Notes under the pieces: model-generated | Seen by the model: only the letters and a program-made list of their open reading frames with translations | Databases searched by the model: none | Told to the model about the DNA's origin: nothing | Shown here: piece after piece, positions 28,990 through 37,019 of the stretch | How the letters are laid out: each line of letters begins with the position of its first letter | Numbering within the stretch: position 1 is the stretch's first letter | Made by a program: the position numbers and the translations under genes | From: Desulfobaculum sp044987625 | Lineage (GTDB): Bacteria; Desulfobacterota; Desulfovibrionia; Desulfovibrionales; Desulfovibrionaceae | DNA: 64,000 nucleotides | Assembly: GCF_044987625.1 (NCBI RefSeq) | Contig: NZ_JBJDSB010000002.1 | Coordinates: 1,116,001 to 1,180,000, forward strand | Reading direction: 5' to 3'

Positions 28990-29436
28990 CATTATACTCC
29001 CACCACCCCCGCGACATATGTGGCGGCAAAAACGCTCCCACGCCCCGGCAACCAAAGAAATCACCCCCCAGCCACGCCGCTGCTTCCCTGGAGCACGCCC
29101 CCCGCCCGCATTCACACCGCAAGCGCCCGGATGCGGACAGGGCAACGCACGGCGTCTTTACAGAGCACCATACTGGTTGAACACTCAATCTGCACAACAA
29201 CAAGTAAGCATACATCACTGACTGTTCAATCAATGAATACCCATCAACGTCGACTGCACTACACAAACTTGCGCAAATCACAACCACACACCACATCACC
29301 ACAACACCAAGACTCACACCAGCAGCCTTGCCCAATGCGCAAAAGCACCATCCAGCCGCACTTTCCCCTTGCGATAAACAACACCTGTTTGGTAGAAAAT
29401 TGTCAGTCACAACAGTCTGTTTAAGGAGGAAATGCC
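28990..29436. other. CA-rich intergenic leader region
   Basis: About 450 bp with no open frame that I can support. From about 29170 the plus strand is markedly G-poor, with a CA-rich tract near 29270-29330. An inverted pair TTGAACA (29177-29183) and TGTTCAA (29223-29229) could be an operator. TTGCGA near 29370 with TAGAAA 18 bases later is a possible promoter for the zinc-ribbon gene that follows. Confidence 0.45.
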
Positions 29437-29568
29437 ATGGAAGCCAGTCCGTGTCCCAATTGCGCGTATGTTGTCTCCAACTACGCCAAGCAATGCCCGA
29501 ACTGTGGCAGAGACCTCACCGCAAAGTCCAAGGGGGCGAGCGCGCCCCGGGATGATCACGACAAGTAA
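29437..29568 (+). CDS. Tiny zinc-ribbon protein (43 aa)
   Basis: The ATG at 29437 sits 7 bases after a perfect AAGGAGG (29423-29429). The 43-residue product has two Cys-x2-Cys pairs, CPNC at residues 6-9 and CPNC at 20-23, a classic zinc ribbon, then a basic and acidic tail ending DDHDK. Four metal ligands, a strong ribosome site and a dedicated terminator support a real gene. Function unknown; such ribbons bind nucleic acid or proteins. Confidence 0.72.
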   Translation: MEASPCPNCAYVVSNYAKQCPNCGRDLTAKSKGASAPRDDHDK

Positions 29569-29647
29569 ACCCTGCCACTTGTGACCTGCGGGGGGCGTCT
29601 GCGCCGCACTCGATAGGCGCTCCCCGCCGCCAGATACACCACAACGC

Positions 29648-29690
29648 AAAGCGCCCCCGGACCACATTGGTCCGGGGGCGCTTTCTTTTT
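29648..29690 (+). terminator. Rho-independent terminator after the zinc-ribbon gene
   Basis: A 17-bp perfect stem (29648-29664 with 29668-29684, core GCGCCCCCGGACC) followed by CTTTTT. It also separates the convergent chemoreceptor gene. Confidence 0.85.
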
Positions 29691-29707
29691 CGCGTAAGCG
29701 GGTGAGG

Positions 29708-31525
29708 CTAGTTCTGGTTGGCGTCGTTCTTGAGTTCCTCAATAAGGCGATTCAATCCATCAGCCTGATCCGCAAGGTCGCGCACGGCCTGTGTGGATTC
29801 GGCAATGCCACGGGCGTTGTCCGTGGTGATGCGGTTAACCTCATCAACGGAGGTGCTGATTTCCTCACTGGCGGCGGACTGCTCTTCTGCGGCCGTCGCA
29901 ATGCTCTGAATCTGCTCTGCGCTGGACTGCGAGCTTTGAACAATATCGCTCAGCACTTCACCGGACTGGTTGGTGTAGTCCACAGCCTTCATCAGCTCGG
30001 AAACGGCGTCCTCCATGGACTGCATGTTATCCTCGGCCACCTTCTGAATGCCGGAGATAGCTCCGCCAACTTCCTTGGTGGCCACCATGGTCTTTTCCGC
30101 CAGCTTGCGCACTTCGTCCGCAACAACGGCGAATCCGCGTCCGGCCTCGCCCGCGCGGGCGGCCTCGATGGCGGCATTGAGGGCCAGCAGATTGGTCTGG
30201 TCCGCAATGTCGGTAATAACGCCCATGATGTTGCCGATGGACTGCGCCTGATCCTGCAACTGGGTCATACTGGTCTTCAGGGCTTCGGTCTGCGTTTGCG
30301 TGGCGTTCATGGCCGTCATGGAATGCTGGACGACGTCCTGACCGTTGAGCGCGCGGTTCAGGGCTTCGCGGCTGGCATCCGCTGCCATGGAGGCGTTTCG
30401 GGCCACTTCCAGCACTGTGGCGTTCATCTCTTCCATGGCCGTGGCCGTGGTGCTGATGCGCTCCTGCTGCGTCATGGTGCCGTTGTTGATTTCCTCGGAC
30501 ATGGCGGAAATCTGCGCGGTGGCGGAAGCAAGGCGGCCCACGATGTCCTCCAGCTTGGTGGCGGCCATGAGCATGCCCTCGCTGCGGGCGCGTTTGGCGG
30601 TTTCCAGCGCGGCGTTGGCTTCTTCCGTTGCGGCCTCGGCCTGACGGGCCTTGTCTTCGGCGTCGCGGGTTTTGGCCTCAATGTCCGCCATGTTCTGCTT
30701 CAGCGTGCGGGACATGATGAGCAGCGCCTCTTCCAGCTTGGCGGCCTCGTCAGTGCCCTGCGGCTTAAGGGAAACATCCAACTGGCCATCGGCTATGGAC
30801 TCCGCGGCCTCGGTCGCGCCGTTGATGGGGCGGACAATGCTGCGGATGATGGCAATACAGCCCACAACCACGATGAGCAGCAACACGCCAAGGGTGATGA
30901 GCATGCGCGTAAACTGCGTAATGGCTTCATCGTGCAGGGCGTTTGCCACCTGCTTTCCTTCGGCCTGCACGTTATCAACGTACACGCCCGTGCCCAGCCA
31001 CAGGTTGGTCCCCGGAACCATCTCGGAGTACGCCAGCTTGGGCTGCAGGCCCATGCCCGGCTTCACAAAGTCATATTCCACAAACCCGCCACCGGCCTGC
31101 GCCTTTTTGGCAAGCTCGCGGACGTAGTAGATGCCGTTTTCATCTTTGGCGCCGGACAAGTCCTTCCCCTCAACTGAAGTCTTTGCCGGAACGGAAAACG
31201 GCACCGTGCCCTTGTAGGCGAAATAGTATCCGGATTCGTCATCTTCAAAGCGAATGTCGTTGGTCATCTCGCGGATGGCGTCCATCTTCTGCTGCTCCGT
31301 ATCAAGTCCCCGGACGGCGTCAGCAAGCGTCAGTGCCATAGAGTGTGTTGAGATGCGAATCTTGTCCTTGTGCCCTTTGAGCATCTTTTCCTGAACCGTG
31401 GTGACAGAGATACTCTCGAGCTGGGCGGAGATAGCGTAAAAACTGACTATCGCCCCCGCAAAGAGCAGCACCATGACCCCCAGAACGAAAAAAATGCGGA
31501 AGCCAATGGATAACCTGCGAAGCAT
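29708..31525 (-). CDS. Methyl-accepting chemotaxis protein with a Cache sensor
   Basis: A 605-residue chemoreceptor. One N-terminal transmembrane helix is followed by a periplasmic single-Cache domain (about 55-200; DESGYYFAYKGTVPFSVPAK, PGTNLWLGTGVYVDNVQ). A second helix (about 210-232), a HAMP region and a long helical signalling domain follow, with the conserved tip IADQTNLLALNAAIEAARAG. It probably senses a small carboxylate or amine. GAGGAGG precedes the ATG by 7 bases. A sigma-28-type promoter lies about 125 bp upstream, so it belongs to the motility regulon. Confidence 0.95.
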   Translation of the reverse strand: MLRRLSIGFRIFFVLGVMVLLFAGAIVSFYAISAQLESISVTTVQEKMLKGHKDKIRISTHSMALTLADAVRGLDTEQQKMDAIREMTNDIRFEDDESGYYFAYKGTVPFSVPAKTSVEGKDLSGAKDENGIYYVRELAKKAQAGGGFVEYDFVKPGMGLQPKLAYSEMVPGTNLWLGTGVYVDNVQAEGKQVANALHDEAITQFTRMLITLGVLLLIVVVGCIAIIRSIVRPINGATEAAESIADGQLDVSLKPQGTDEAAKLEEALLIMSRTLKQNMADIEAKTRDAEDKARQAEAATEEANAALETAKRARSEGMLMAATKLEDIVGRLASATAQISAMSEEINNGTMTQQERISTTATAMEEMNATVLEVARNASMAADASREALNRALNGQDVVQHSMTAMNATQTQTEALKTSMTQLQDQAQSIGNIMGVITDIADQTNLLALNAAIEAARAGEAGRGFAVVADEVRKLAEKTMVATKEVGGAISGIQKVAEDNMQSMEDAVSELMKAVDYTNQSGEVLSDIVQSSQSSAEQIQSIATAAEEQSAASEEISTSVDEVNRITTDNARGIAESTQAVRDLADQADGLNRLIEELKNDANQN

Positions 31526-31647
31526 AAAGGATCCTCCTCATGTTACGGCCTTTAACCCGCGCCGCATGATGTCAGACGGACGACACGGCAAAAGCACCGT
31601 ACGATTGAACGAATGCTCACATAAGTTGCACTGCGAGCATGGCTGAA

Positions 31648-31674
31648 ATATCGGCCAGTTACAGAATTCCTTTA
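31648..31674 (-). promoter_or_regulatory. Sigma-28 (FliA) promoter of the chemoreceptor gene
   Basis: On the minus strand TAAA (31674-31671), exactly 15 bases, then GCCGATAT (31655-31648). The consensus is TAAA-N15-GCCGATAA, so only the last base differs. It points at the chemoreceptor start at 31525. Confidence 0.8.
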
Positions 31675-31888
31675 CTCTCCCCCTGCGGAATCCTGTCAAT
31701 TTCTTTAGCAGACAACCGCAAGGGAAAGCACGAACAAAATGCCGAAGTTCCTCGAAAAAGCGCAGGCCGCAGCGCAAAAAACGGGAAGAAAATCTCCCGG
31801 CAAAACATATCGTTATGGAATTATAGCATGCGCAACTGTGCTGGCACAAAATTATTTTGCGCAGTGCATTCCGCCACGCTCTCGTGGC

Positions 31889-31923
31889 AAAAAAAGGACC
31901 GCGCCAGCTGACTGGTGCGGTCC
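31889..31923 (-). terminator. Terminator of the MBL-rhodanese gene
   Basis: GGACCGCGCCAG (31896-31907) pairs with CTGGTGCGGTCC (31912-31923, one GT pair). On the minus strand it is followed by a seven-base T-run. Confidence 0.85.
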
Positions 31924-31956
31924 TCAAACGCTTCATGACGAAGCGTGGTGTGCTGA

Positions 31957-33342
31957 TTACGCTGCGGGAGCCTTTGCGCGGGCCTTGGCCCAAGCCGTCA
32001 TGCCGCCGGCAAGGGATTTGACGTTGGTGTAGCCATGCGCGCTCATATACGAGCCAGCAATGTTGGAGCGGTAGCCCGTGCCGCAGTAGACCACCACCTC
32101 TTCGGAGGTCGGCAGTGTGCAGCAGGCGTCCAGAATCTCGGTAAAGGGCATATGCGTTGCGCCTTCAAGGTGCCCGCCATCCCATTCCGCCTGAGTGCGT
32201 ACGTCCAGCAGAACCGGCGGCGTGCCGGTTTCCAGACGCTGGGACAGTTGGTGCGCCGAAACCTGCTCCAGGCTCTCCACCGGCTTGCCCGCGTAAATCC
32301 ACGTCTGCATGCCGCCGGACAGGTAGCCGATGATGTTGTCGTAGCCGATGCGGTGCAGTTCGGTGCGCATTGCGTCGTAGGCCTGTCTGTCCTGCACCAC
32401 AAGGAGCAATTCTGACTCCGGCGCAATGACCATGCCCACCCAGTTGGCAAGCTGCTTCTCAAAGCCGATGTTCACCGCGCCGGGGATGTGGCACCCGCCG
32501 AAGGCCGCGCCGTCGCGCGTATCGATAATGGTTGCCCCGCGCTCCATGGCGGCCTCAAAGTCGGCCACGGTCAGGGCGCGCTCCATGGGGCACCGGTCCA
32601 GCAGCGGCGCGCCGGACGCGTTGGTGGAGATGATGTACTTAAAGCTCTTGGGCCGTGTGGGGAAATCCGCCCCCATCACCTCGGCAAAGGCATCAAAGGA
32701 ACTGTACTGCAAGCGCGGGTTGTGCCCACGCTCAAAGCCAAGGGTGGAGTGCGGCTTGGCACTCATCCCCTTGCCACACAGCGAGCCTTCGCCATGCGCG
32801 GGGTACACTTCAAGATAATCCGGCAACTTACCCAACTTTTCATACAGCGAGGTATAGAGGTTGTGCACCTGCTCCTGCAGTTCTTCCTTGCCTGCAAGGT
32901 CCGGGCGCCCCACGTCGCCCACAAACAGCAGGTCGCCGGTGAGAATCATCATCGGCTCTTCTGCGCGGGCACGGTCCGTGACCACGAGAGAAATGGAATG
33001 CGGCGTGTGGCCGGGAGTGTGGAGCACTTCCAGCTTGGCGTTGCCCGCCGTGAGGGTGTGCCCTTCCGGCAGGGGGGTGAAGGTGAAGGTGGCGGGCGTT
33101 TCGGGATGCATGCAAATGGGCGCGCCAGTGCGCGACGCCAGCTCATGCGCGCCGGAAACGTGGTCCGCGTGGACGTGGGTGTCGATGATATGCGTAACCC
33201 GCATGCCTTCGTCGCGGGCGATGTCCAGATAGTCCTGAATATCACGCTTGGGGTCGACGACAATCATCTCACCGGCCTGTGGGCAACCAAGAACATAGGA
33301 CAGGCACCCAAGGCCATTGACTTGAATCTGCTTAAAATACAT
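31957..33342 (-). CDS. MBL-fold persulfide dioxygenase-like protein with two rhodanese domains
   Basis: A 461-residue protein. Residues 1-240 are a glyoxalase-II/ETHE1-type MBL domain with the iron-ligand motif THVHADHVSGA. Residues about 265-355 form a first rhodanese domain whose active-site position reads LLLVVQDRQAYDAM, with no cysteine. Residues about 370-455 form a second rhodanese domain with VVVYCGTGYRSN, which keeps the catalytic cysteine. Such proteins handle glutathione or low-molecular-weight persulfides and sulfane sulfur. In an anaerobe the oxygenase activity is puzzling and may serve oxygen defence. The ATG at 33342 follows GGAGG by 8 bases. Confidence 0.9.
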   Translation of the reverse strand: MYFKQIQVNGLGCLSYVLGCPQAGEMIVVDPKRDIQDYLDIARDEGMRVTHIIDTHVHADHVSGAHELASRTGAPICMHPETPATFTFTPLPEGHTLTAGNAKLEVLHTPGHTPHSISLVVTDRARAEEPMMILTGDLLFVGDVGRPDLAGKEELQEQVHNLYTSLYEKLGKLPDYLEVYPAHGEGSLCGKGMSAKPHSTLGFERGHNPRLQYSSFDAFAEVMGADFPTRPKSFKYIISTNASGAPLLDRCPMERALTVADFEAAMERGATIIDTRDGAAFGGCHIPGAVNIGFEKQLANWVGMVIAPESELLLVVQDRQAYDAMRTELHRIGYDNIIGYLSGGMQTWIYAGKPVESLEQVSAHQLSQRLETGTPPVLLDVRTQAEWDGGHLEGATHMPFTEILDACCTLPTSEEVVVYCGTGYRSNIAGSYMSAHGYTNVKSLAGGMTAWAKARAKAPAA

Positions 33343-33612
33343 GGGCTTTCCTCCATTTTTCCAATGCTTTTGGAGCGGCGCAAAGCGCGCCGCATGGTTG
33401 ACCGCGCCGCGCCCAATCTTCTGCCAGAACCTTCCCAAGTTCCCGCATACTCACGATATTCTGCGCAACGCGTCGCGAAAGCCTCATTCGCTCCTCGGCA
33501 TTCTTTGTCCTAAAATTTCGTACGGTTGTCTAGCCCTTGCCGCACATTCTTTTGCGGAGCGTCCAGCAATGGCGGCGCGCTCCGCATCCCGTGGCTCCTC
33601 CCGCAGGCGGCT

Positions 33613-33888
33613 TCACATGGCGCATGGCGCGCTGCGCTGCCTGTCGCGATAGGCGCGGCCCACGGCGTCGATGTAGTCCTGCGTCATGGACGAGGCGCCG
33701 CGCTTTTGCTCGTCCTTCACCTTTTGGGCATGAACCTCCACAAAGGACTGCATATCCACATTAATAATCTCCGTGGTGGTAAAGGCATACCCGCACCGCT
33801 TGCACCGGCGCAGGCGTGACACTGTGCGCACATCATCAAAGGACCGCAATACCGACGACTCTCCGGCGCACTTGGGACAATACAGCAT
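33613..33888 (-). CDS. Zinc-ribbon protein (NrdR/Ogr-like zinc finger)
   Basis: A 91-residue protein. MLYCPKCAGESSVLRSFDDV and RRCKRCGYAFTTTEI supply two Cys pairs arranged as in the NrdR zinc ribbon or phage Ogr/Delta activators. It lacks the NrdR ATP-cone, so it is not NrdR itself. The C-terminal half is helical and charged. I chose the ATG at 33888 (GGAG 6 bases upstream); an ATG 12 bases earlier is also possible. A transcriptional role is inferred from the fold only. Confidence 0.65.
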   Translation of the reverse strand: MLYCPKCAGESSVLRSFDDVRTVSRLRRCKRCGYAFTTTEIINVDMQSFVEVHAQKVKDEQKRGASSMTQDYIDAVGRAYRDRQRSAPCAM

Positions 33889-34040
33889 AGCTTTCTCCAT
33901 TTTCCTTGCATGATAAAAGACTGGCGCGGCCTCCGGCAGCTCCGCCGTCCGGGCTTCACTCCGGGATTCATTCCGGCCGCGTTCTGTCTGTCTATACGGG
34001 CACGCCACGGGAAAATGGCACATGTGCCATATGCCATAAA

Positions 34041-34244
34041 TTACATATCTTTTTTCTCCGCGGCCTTGCGCCTACGCCGGGGCGCATCAAAAACGGCAAG
34101 AACCACGGGCAGCACCACAAGGGTCAAAAACGCGGCTTCGTACACAAGCTCCTGCATGGGCATGCCGTACCACCAATGCACCACATACGCGCACCCCGCA
34201 TAGACAAGAGGCGCAAGCACCACCGTCTGCACAACCTTTCGCAT
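34041..34244 (-). CDS. Small membrane protein (67 aa)
   Basis: Two hydrophobic helices (about 7-25 and 35-53) and a basic C-terminal tail (PRRRRKAAEKKD). The ATG at 34244 has a strong GAGGAGG 5-6 bases upstream, so it is probably translated. No family recognised. It is on the same strand as the SGNH hydrolase upstream and the zinc-ribbon gene downstream. Confidence 0.6.
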   Translation of the reverse strand: MRKVVQTVVLAPLVYAGCAYVVHWWYGMPMQELVYEAAFLTLVVLPVVLAVFDAPRRRRKAAEKKDM

Positions 34245-34322
34245 AGCGCCCTCCTCTGCTCATTATGAAATATACGGCAAGCTCCGCGCCACCGTTACGC
34301 CTCCCACACCAGCCAACGCCAC

Positions 34323-35735
34323 TTAGCGGGCCACACCCGCCGCGCCCTCTCTGGGCGCTCTTACGCTTTCTGCGCCGTCGCCACGCAGGGCGGACACAAC
34401 CGTCCGCGCAATGGCGCGGGCCTTGGCCTGCTGCCCTGCGGCTGTCATATGAGCGAGGTCCGTATACAAATCATTTTGCCCGGTGAGGGTTTCGGCAAGG
34501 TCAAGAAGCGTCACCTCCGGCATGCTCGCCGCCACACGGCGAGCCACGGCATTGGCCGCGTCAATGGCCGGTGCCTCCTCGGCGTACCGGGCCTGCGCCG
34601 ATGTGGAACGGGGCTGCGTCACCACCACCAGCCGCGCCCCGTTTGCCCGCACCAACGCGGCCAACGTGCGCACTGCCCGCTCATAGGGCCGCCAACGCTC
34701 CGGGCGGTCAATCAGGGTCAGGTCCCGCTCGCGCGGCTGATAGATGGCATGCCACAAGTTCATCCAATCCGGCGCGCCAACACGCCACACGCCAAGACGC
34801 GCCAGCACGCTTATCCGCAGCAGAGGCCGCAGGCTCGCCGGAGGACGCGCCGGGGCATAGGCCTTGTACGCATGGCTATAATCCGGGCGCATGGTGCGGG
34901 TATTGACCACGGCCTCAATCTCGTTCCAGCCATGGTGGAACACCACAACATCCGGCGCGAAGGCCTGCCCGTTCAGCATATAGTTCACGACGGAGTGCAG
35001 GCTGGTCCAATAGCCTGTGCCAAAGTTCAGCACCTCGTACCGCGTCTCTCCGGGCGCGGCGTTCAGGATGTCCTCCAGCGCGCGGGGGTAGCCCGTAGCC
35101 GTGGTGGAACCGCCAAGACACGCCACGCGCACGATGCCCTGCGGCTTCGCCAGCGACCATTGCGGCCCGATAAAACCGTACGCGTTAAACGGCACCCCGC
35201 GGCTGAGCACCTGTGCGTCGGGATAATACACCCGCCCGCTTCGCCCGCGAAAGTGCGTCAGCGCCTGCCCTTGAAAAAGCGCCCCCGATGCGTCAAGAGA
35301 GCGGGCGATGCGTTCACACGGCGCGGCAAGCTCGGGCGCGGAGCGCACCACCGTCCGCGCGCCAAGCTCCGCCCACAGCACAACCATCAGCCCCAAAAGC
35401 ACCGCCACAGTCCGTGGCATCCGCGCCCCGCGCCACCAGAGCGCCGCGCCCACAACGATGAGCGCCGGGCCAAGGCCACCCGCCACGCCAAGCACCGCAA
35501 GCTCGGATTCGCCGGGGACCATAAACATCGCCGCAAAGACCGGCGGCAGACACGCCGCGCCACTCACCACGCACAGCGCCGCCACAAGCCGCGCCGCCGC
35601 CCGCGCCCCGCGCTCGTCACGGCGAGGCGCGCCCAGACGCGCGTCATGACGTGCATCCTGACGCGCGGCGTTGCCGCCACCGCCCGGCGCGGGCGATATT
35701 TCCTGTGACGCGCCCTTGTCCGCTTTGTGCGTCAT
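34323..35735 (-). CDS. Membrane-anchored SGNH/GDSL-type hydrolase
   Basis: A 470-residue protein. Residues 45-130 contain about three transmembrane helices. The rest is an extracytoplasmic SGNH-like domain: block I VACLGGSTTATGYP (the GDS-like nucleophile Ser), the Gly/Asn blocks NFGTGYW and HHGWNEIE, and block V DLAHMTAAGQQ with the catalytic Asp and His. Members act as acyl-esterases, often on polysaccharide or lipid. The ATG at 35735 follows GGGAGG; the frame remains open upstream. Substrate unknown. Confidence 0.8.
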   Translation of the reverse strand: MTHKADKGASQEISPAPGGGGNAARQDARHDARLGAPRRDERGARAAARLVAALCVVSGAACLPPVFAAMFMVPGESELAVLGVAGGLGPALIVVGAALWWRGARMPRTVAVLLGLMVVLWAELGARTVVRSAPELAAPCERIARSLDASGALFQGQALTHFRGRSGRVYYPDAQVLSRGVPFNAYGFIGPQWSLAKPQGIVRVACLGGSTTATGYPRALEDILNAAPGETRYEVLNFGTGYWTSLHSVVNYMLNGQAFAPDVVVFHHGWNEIEAVVNTRTMRPDYSHAYKAYAPARPPASLRPLLRISVLARLGVWRVGAPDWMNLWHAIYQPRERDLTLIDRPERWRPYERAVRTLAALVRANGARLVVVTQPRSTSAQARYAEEAPAIDAANAVARRVAASMPEVTLLDLAETLTGQNDLYTDLAHMTAAGQQAKARAIARTVVSALRGDGAESVRAPREGAAGVAR

Positions 35736-35933
35736 TCTCCCTCCCACACACGGTTGCCGTTCTCCCGCCGCCTTAACCACTGCTCCAGAACTGAAAAACT
35801 CGCCACCGCTCCCGCGCCCCTTGCGACAAGGGCGAAACACGTGCCCCCCATACCGCCATAATCTGTTCCCGGACACAGGTGTTCCCCATGTTCCGAGTTA
35901 TACAGAGACTCCACCCTCAACGGCCCGCCCTGC

Positions 35934-36021
35934 TTGTGCACATCGCCCTTGGCAACATGTGCACACATTGTGCAATCTTGTGCAACACAGCCCCTCACAA
36001 GTTGTGCAACGTGGTGCACAA
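35934..36021. repeat. Array of TTGTGCA half-sites
   Basis: TTGTGCA recurs at 35934, 35968, 35978 and 36002, and in inverted form at 36015-36021. The last two form a perfect inverted repeat, TTGTGCA-6 bp-TGCACAA. TGCACACATTGTGCA (35960-35974) is another dyad. The array lies about 75-160 bp upstream of a -24/-12-like promoter, the usual enhancer distance for a sigma-54 activator. Confidence 0.6.
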
Positions 36022-36093
36022 CACGCGCGCCGCACTTGGCACATCTTTTTTGAGCTTTTCTCTAACACCGCGCATTTATTTGACTTTCATTTT

Positions 36094-36109
36094 TGGCACG
36101 GGGATTGAT
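36094..36109 (+). promoter_or_regulatory. Putative -24/-12 promoter of the small RNA
   Basis: TGGCACG-GGGA-TTGAT. The -24 half is perfect; the -12 half reads TTGAT where TTGCT/A is expected, so the usual GC is lost. A TTGACT at 36080 offers an alternative sigma-70 -35 element but no good -10 is in place. Confidence 0.4.
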
Positions 36110-36114
36110 AGAGA

Positions 36115-36345
36115 GAAGACAACGGCAATGGTTGACGGACCATAAGCCACCTCCACAGCTCTCTAAAAACACTAACCCGTCACGGCGCAAAAGACGACTC
36201 CCCCCTCGTCGCGCTGTGAACCTCTCCTCTTCACCTAACGACTGCATCCTCAACAGGCGGCCGGGACCGGCGACATCCCGGCCGCCACCCCCTCTCCAAA
36301 AAGCCGCGTCATCCCCACCCTCTGGATGGCGCGGCTTCTCTTTTG
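36115..36345 (+). ncRNA. Probable small RNA with three hairpins and an intrinsic terminator
   Basis: No protein frame here has a ribosome site, but the RNA would be highly structured. Hairpin A: CACGGCGC (36181-36188) with GCGCTGTG (36211-36218), enclosing GACGA/TCGTC and a C-rich CTCCCCCC loop. Hairpin B: GGCGGCCGGGA (36256-36266) with 36276-36286. Terminator: AAGCCGCGTCATCC (36301-36314) with 36324-36337, then CTCTTTT. Unpaired CU-rich tracts could pair with Shine-Dalgarno sequences. About 230 nt, with enhancer-like sites upstream. Confidence 0.6.
36298..36345 (+). terminator. Rho-independent terminator of the small RNA
   Basis: A 14-bp stem with one GT pair (36301-36314 with 36324-36337), A-run upstream, CTCTTTT downstream. 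Confidence 0.8.
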
Positions 36346-36467
36346 CCCTGCATCTGCCCCCCACACTGCTCCGTGGCCTCAAGAGCCTGAGGTCCGGGCA
36401 ATTTCACACTGCCCGTTGTGCGCCGTGCCCACGGTGGTGTATGCTGGAGCCAAGGGAGGGCAAAGCA

Positions 36468-36992
36468 GTGAACGATGTGTATCCAGACCGTTTTCGCCTG
36501 CTGGGCATCATTGCCTTTCGCGGCGGCATCGTGGGACTGTTGTTCGGGGTGCTGTGGGCGCGCCTGACGCGCCCGGACTTTTACGAGCCATCGCCGGATG
36601 TCTGCGTGCTGGCGCTCCTGCCACTTATCGCCGGAGCCGCCGCCGCGTTGGTTCCGGCCCTGCAACGCTTTTTCCGCAACACACCAAGCCTTGCCATCTC
36701 CAATATGGAGGTCTTCATAGACTGCTCCATCCTTGGCCCCACCATCGTCCGGTGGGACGACGTAGAAAACGTCCGGCGCCGCCGCACACTGTTGACGGAT
36801 TCCATTGAAATCGTCCTCACGGAGCGGGGCGTGGAGCGGCTGGACTTCTGGCGGCGCCTTGCCCTGACCTTCGGCCTCGGCGGGTCCGCCAATTCCCTGC
36901 GCATCCCCGCCAGCATGCTCCCAGGCGGGGTAGACGCCATCGGCAGTGAGCTTGGTCATATCTTCCGTCAACGCGGCACGCTTCTCGGCTAA
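36468..36992 (+). CDS. Small membrane protein with PH-like C-terminal domain
   Basis: A 174-residue protein: two transmembrane helices (about 12-32 and 45-66), then a soluble beta-rich region (LAISNMEVFIDCSILGPTIV, RWDDVENVRRRRTLLTDSIE) that resembles bacterial PH-like domains of unknown function. I started it at GTG 36468, which has GGGAGG 8 bases upstream; the open frame continues upstream through the small RNA but without coding character. No family named. Confidence 0.6.
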   Translation: MNDVYPDRFRLLGIIAFRGGIVGLLFGVLWARLTRPDFYEPSPDVCVLALLPLIAGAAAALVPALQRFFRNTPSLAISNMEVFIDCSILGPTIVRWDDVENVRRRRTLLTDSIEIVLTERGVERLDFWRRLALTFGLGGSANSLRIPASMLPGGVDAIGSELGHIFRQRGTLLG

Positions 36993-37019
36993 GGCCCGCC
37001 GCACCCCGCAGGAACGCCC

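Noticed and set aside
28990..29330. CRISPR array or tandem repeat in the CA-rich stretch
   Set aside because: The CA-rich tract has no regular repeat unit or spacing.
33613..33888. NrdR repressor
   Set aside because: The zinc ribbon is similar but the ATP-cone domain is missing and the protein is too short.
36093..36467. N-terminal extension of the PH-like membrane protein through the small RNA region
   Set aside because: The frame is open, but it crosses a strong terminator, and GTG 36468 has a good ribosome site directly before the first transmembrane helix.
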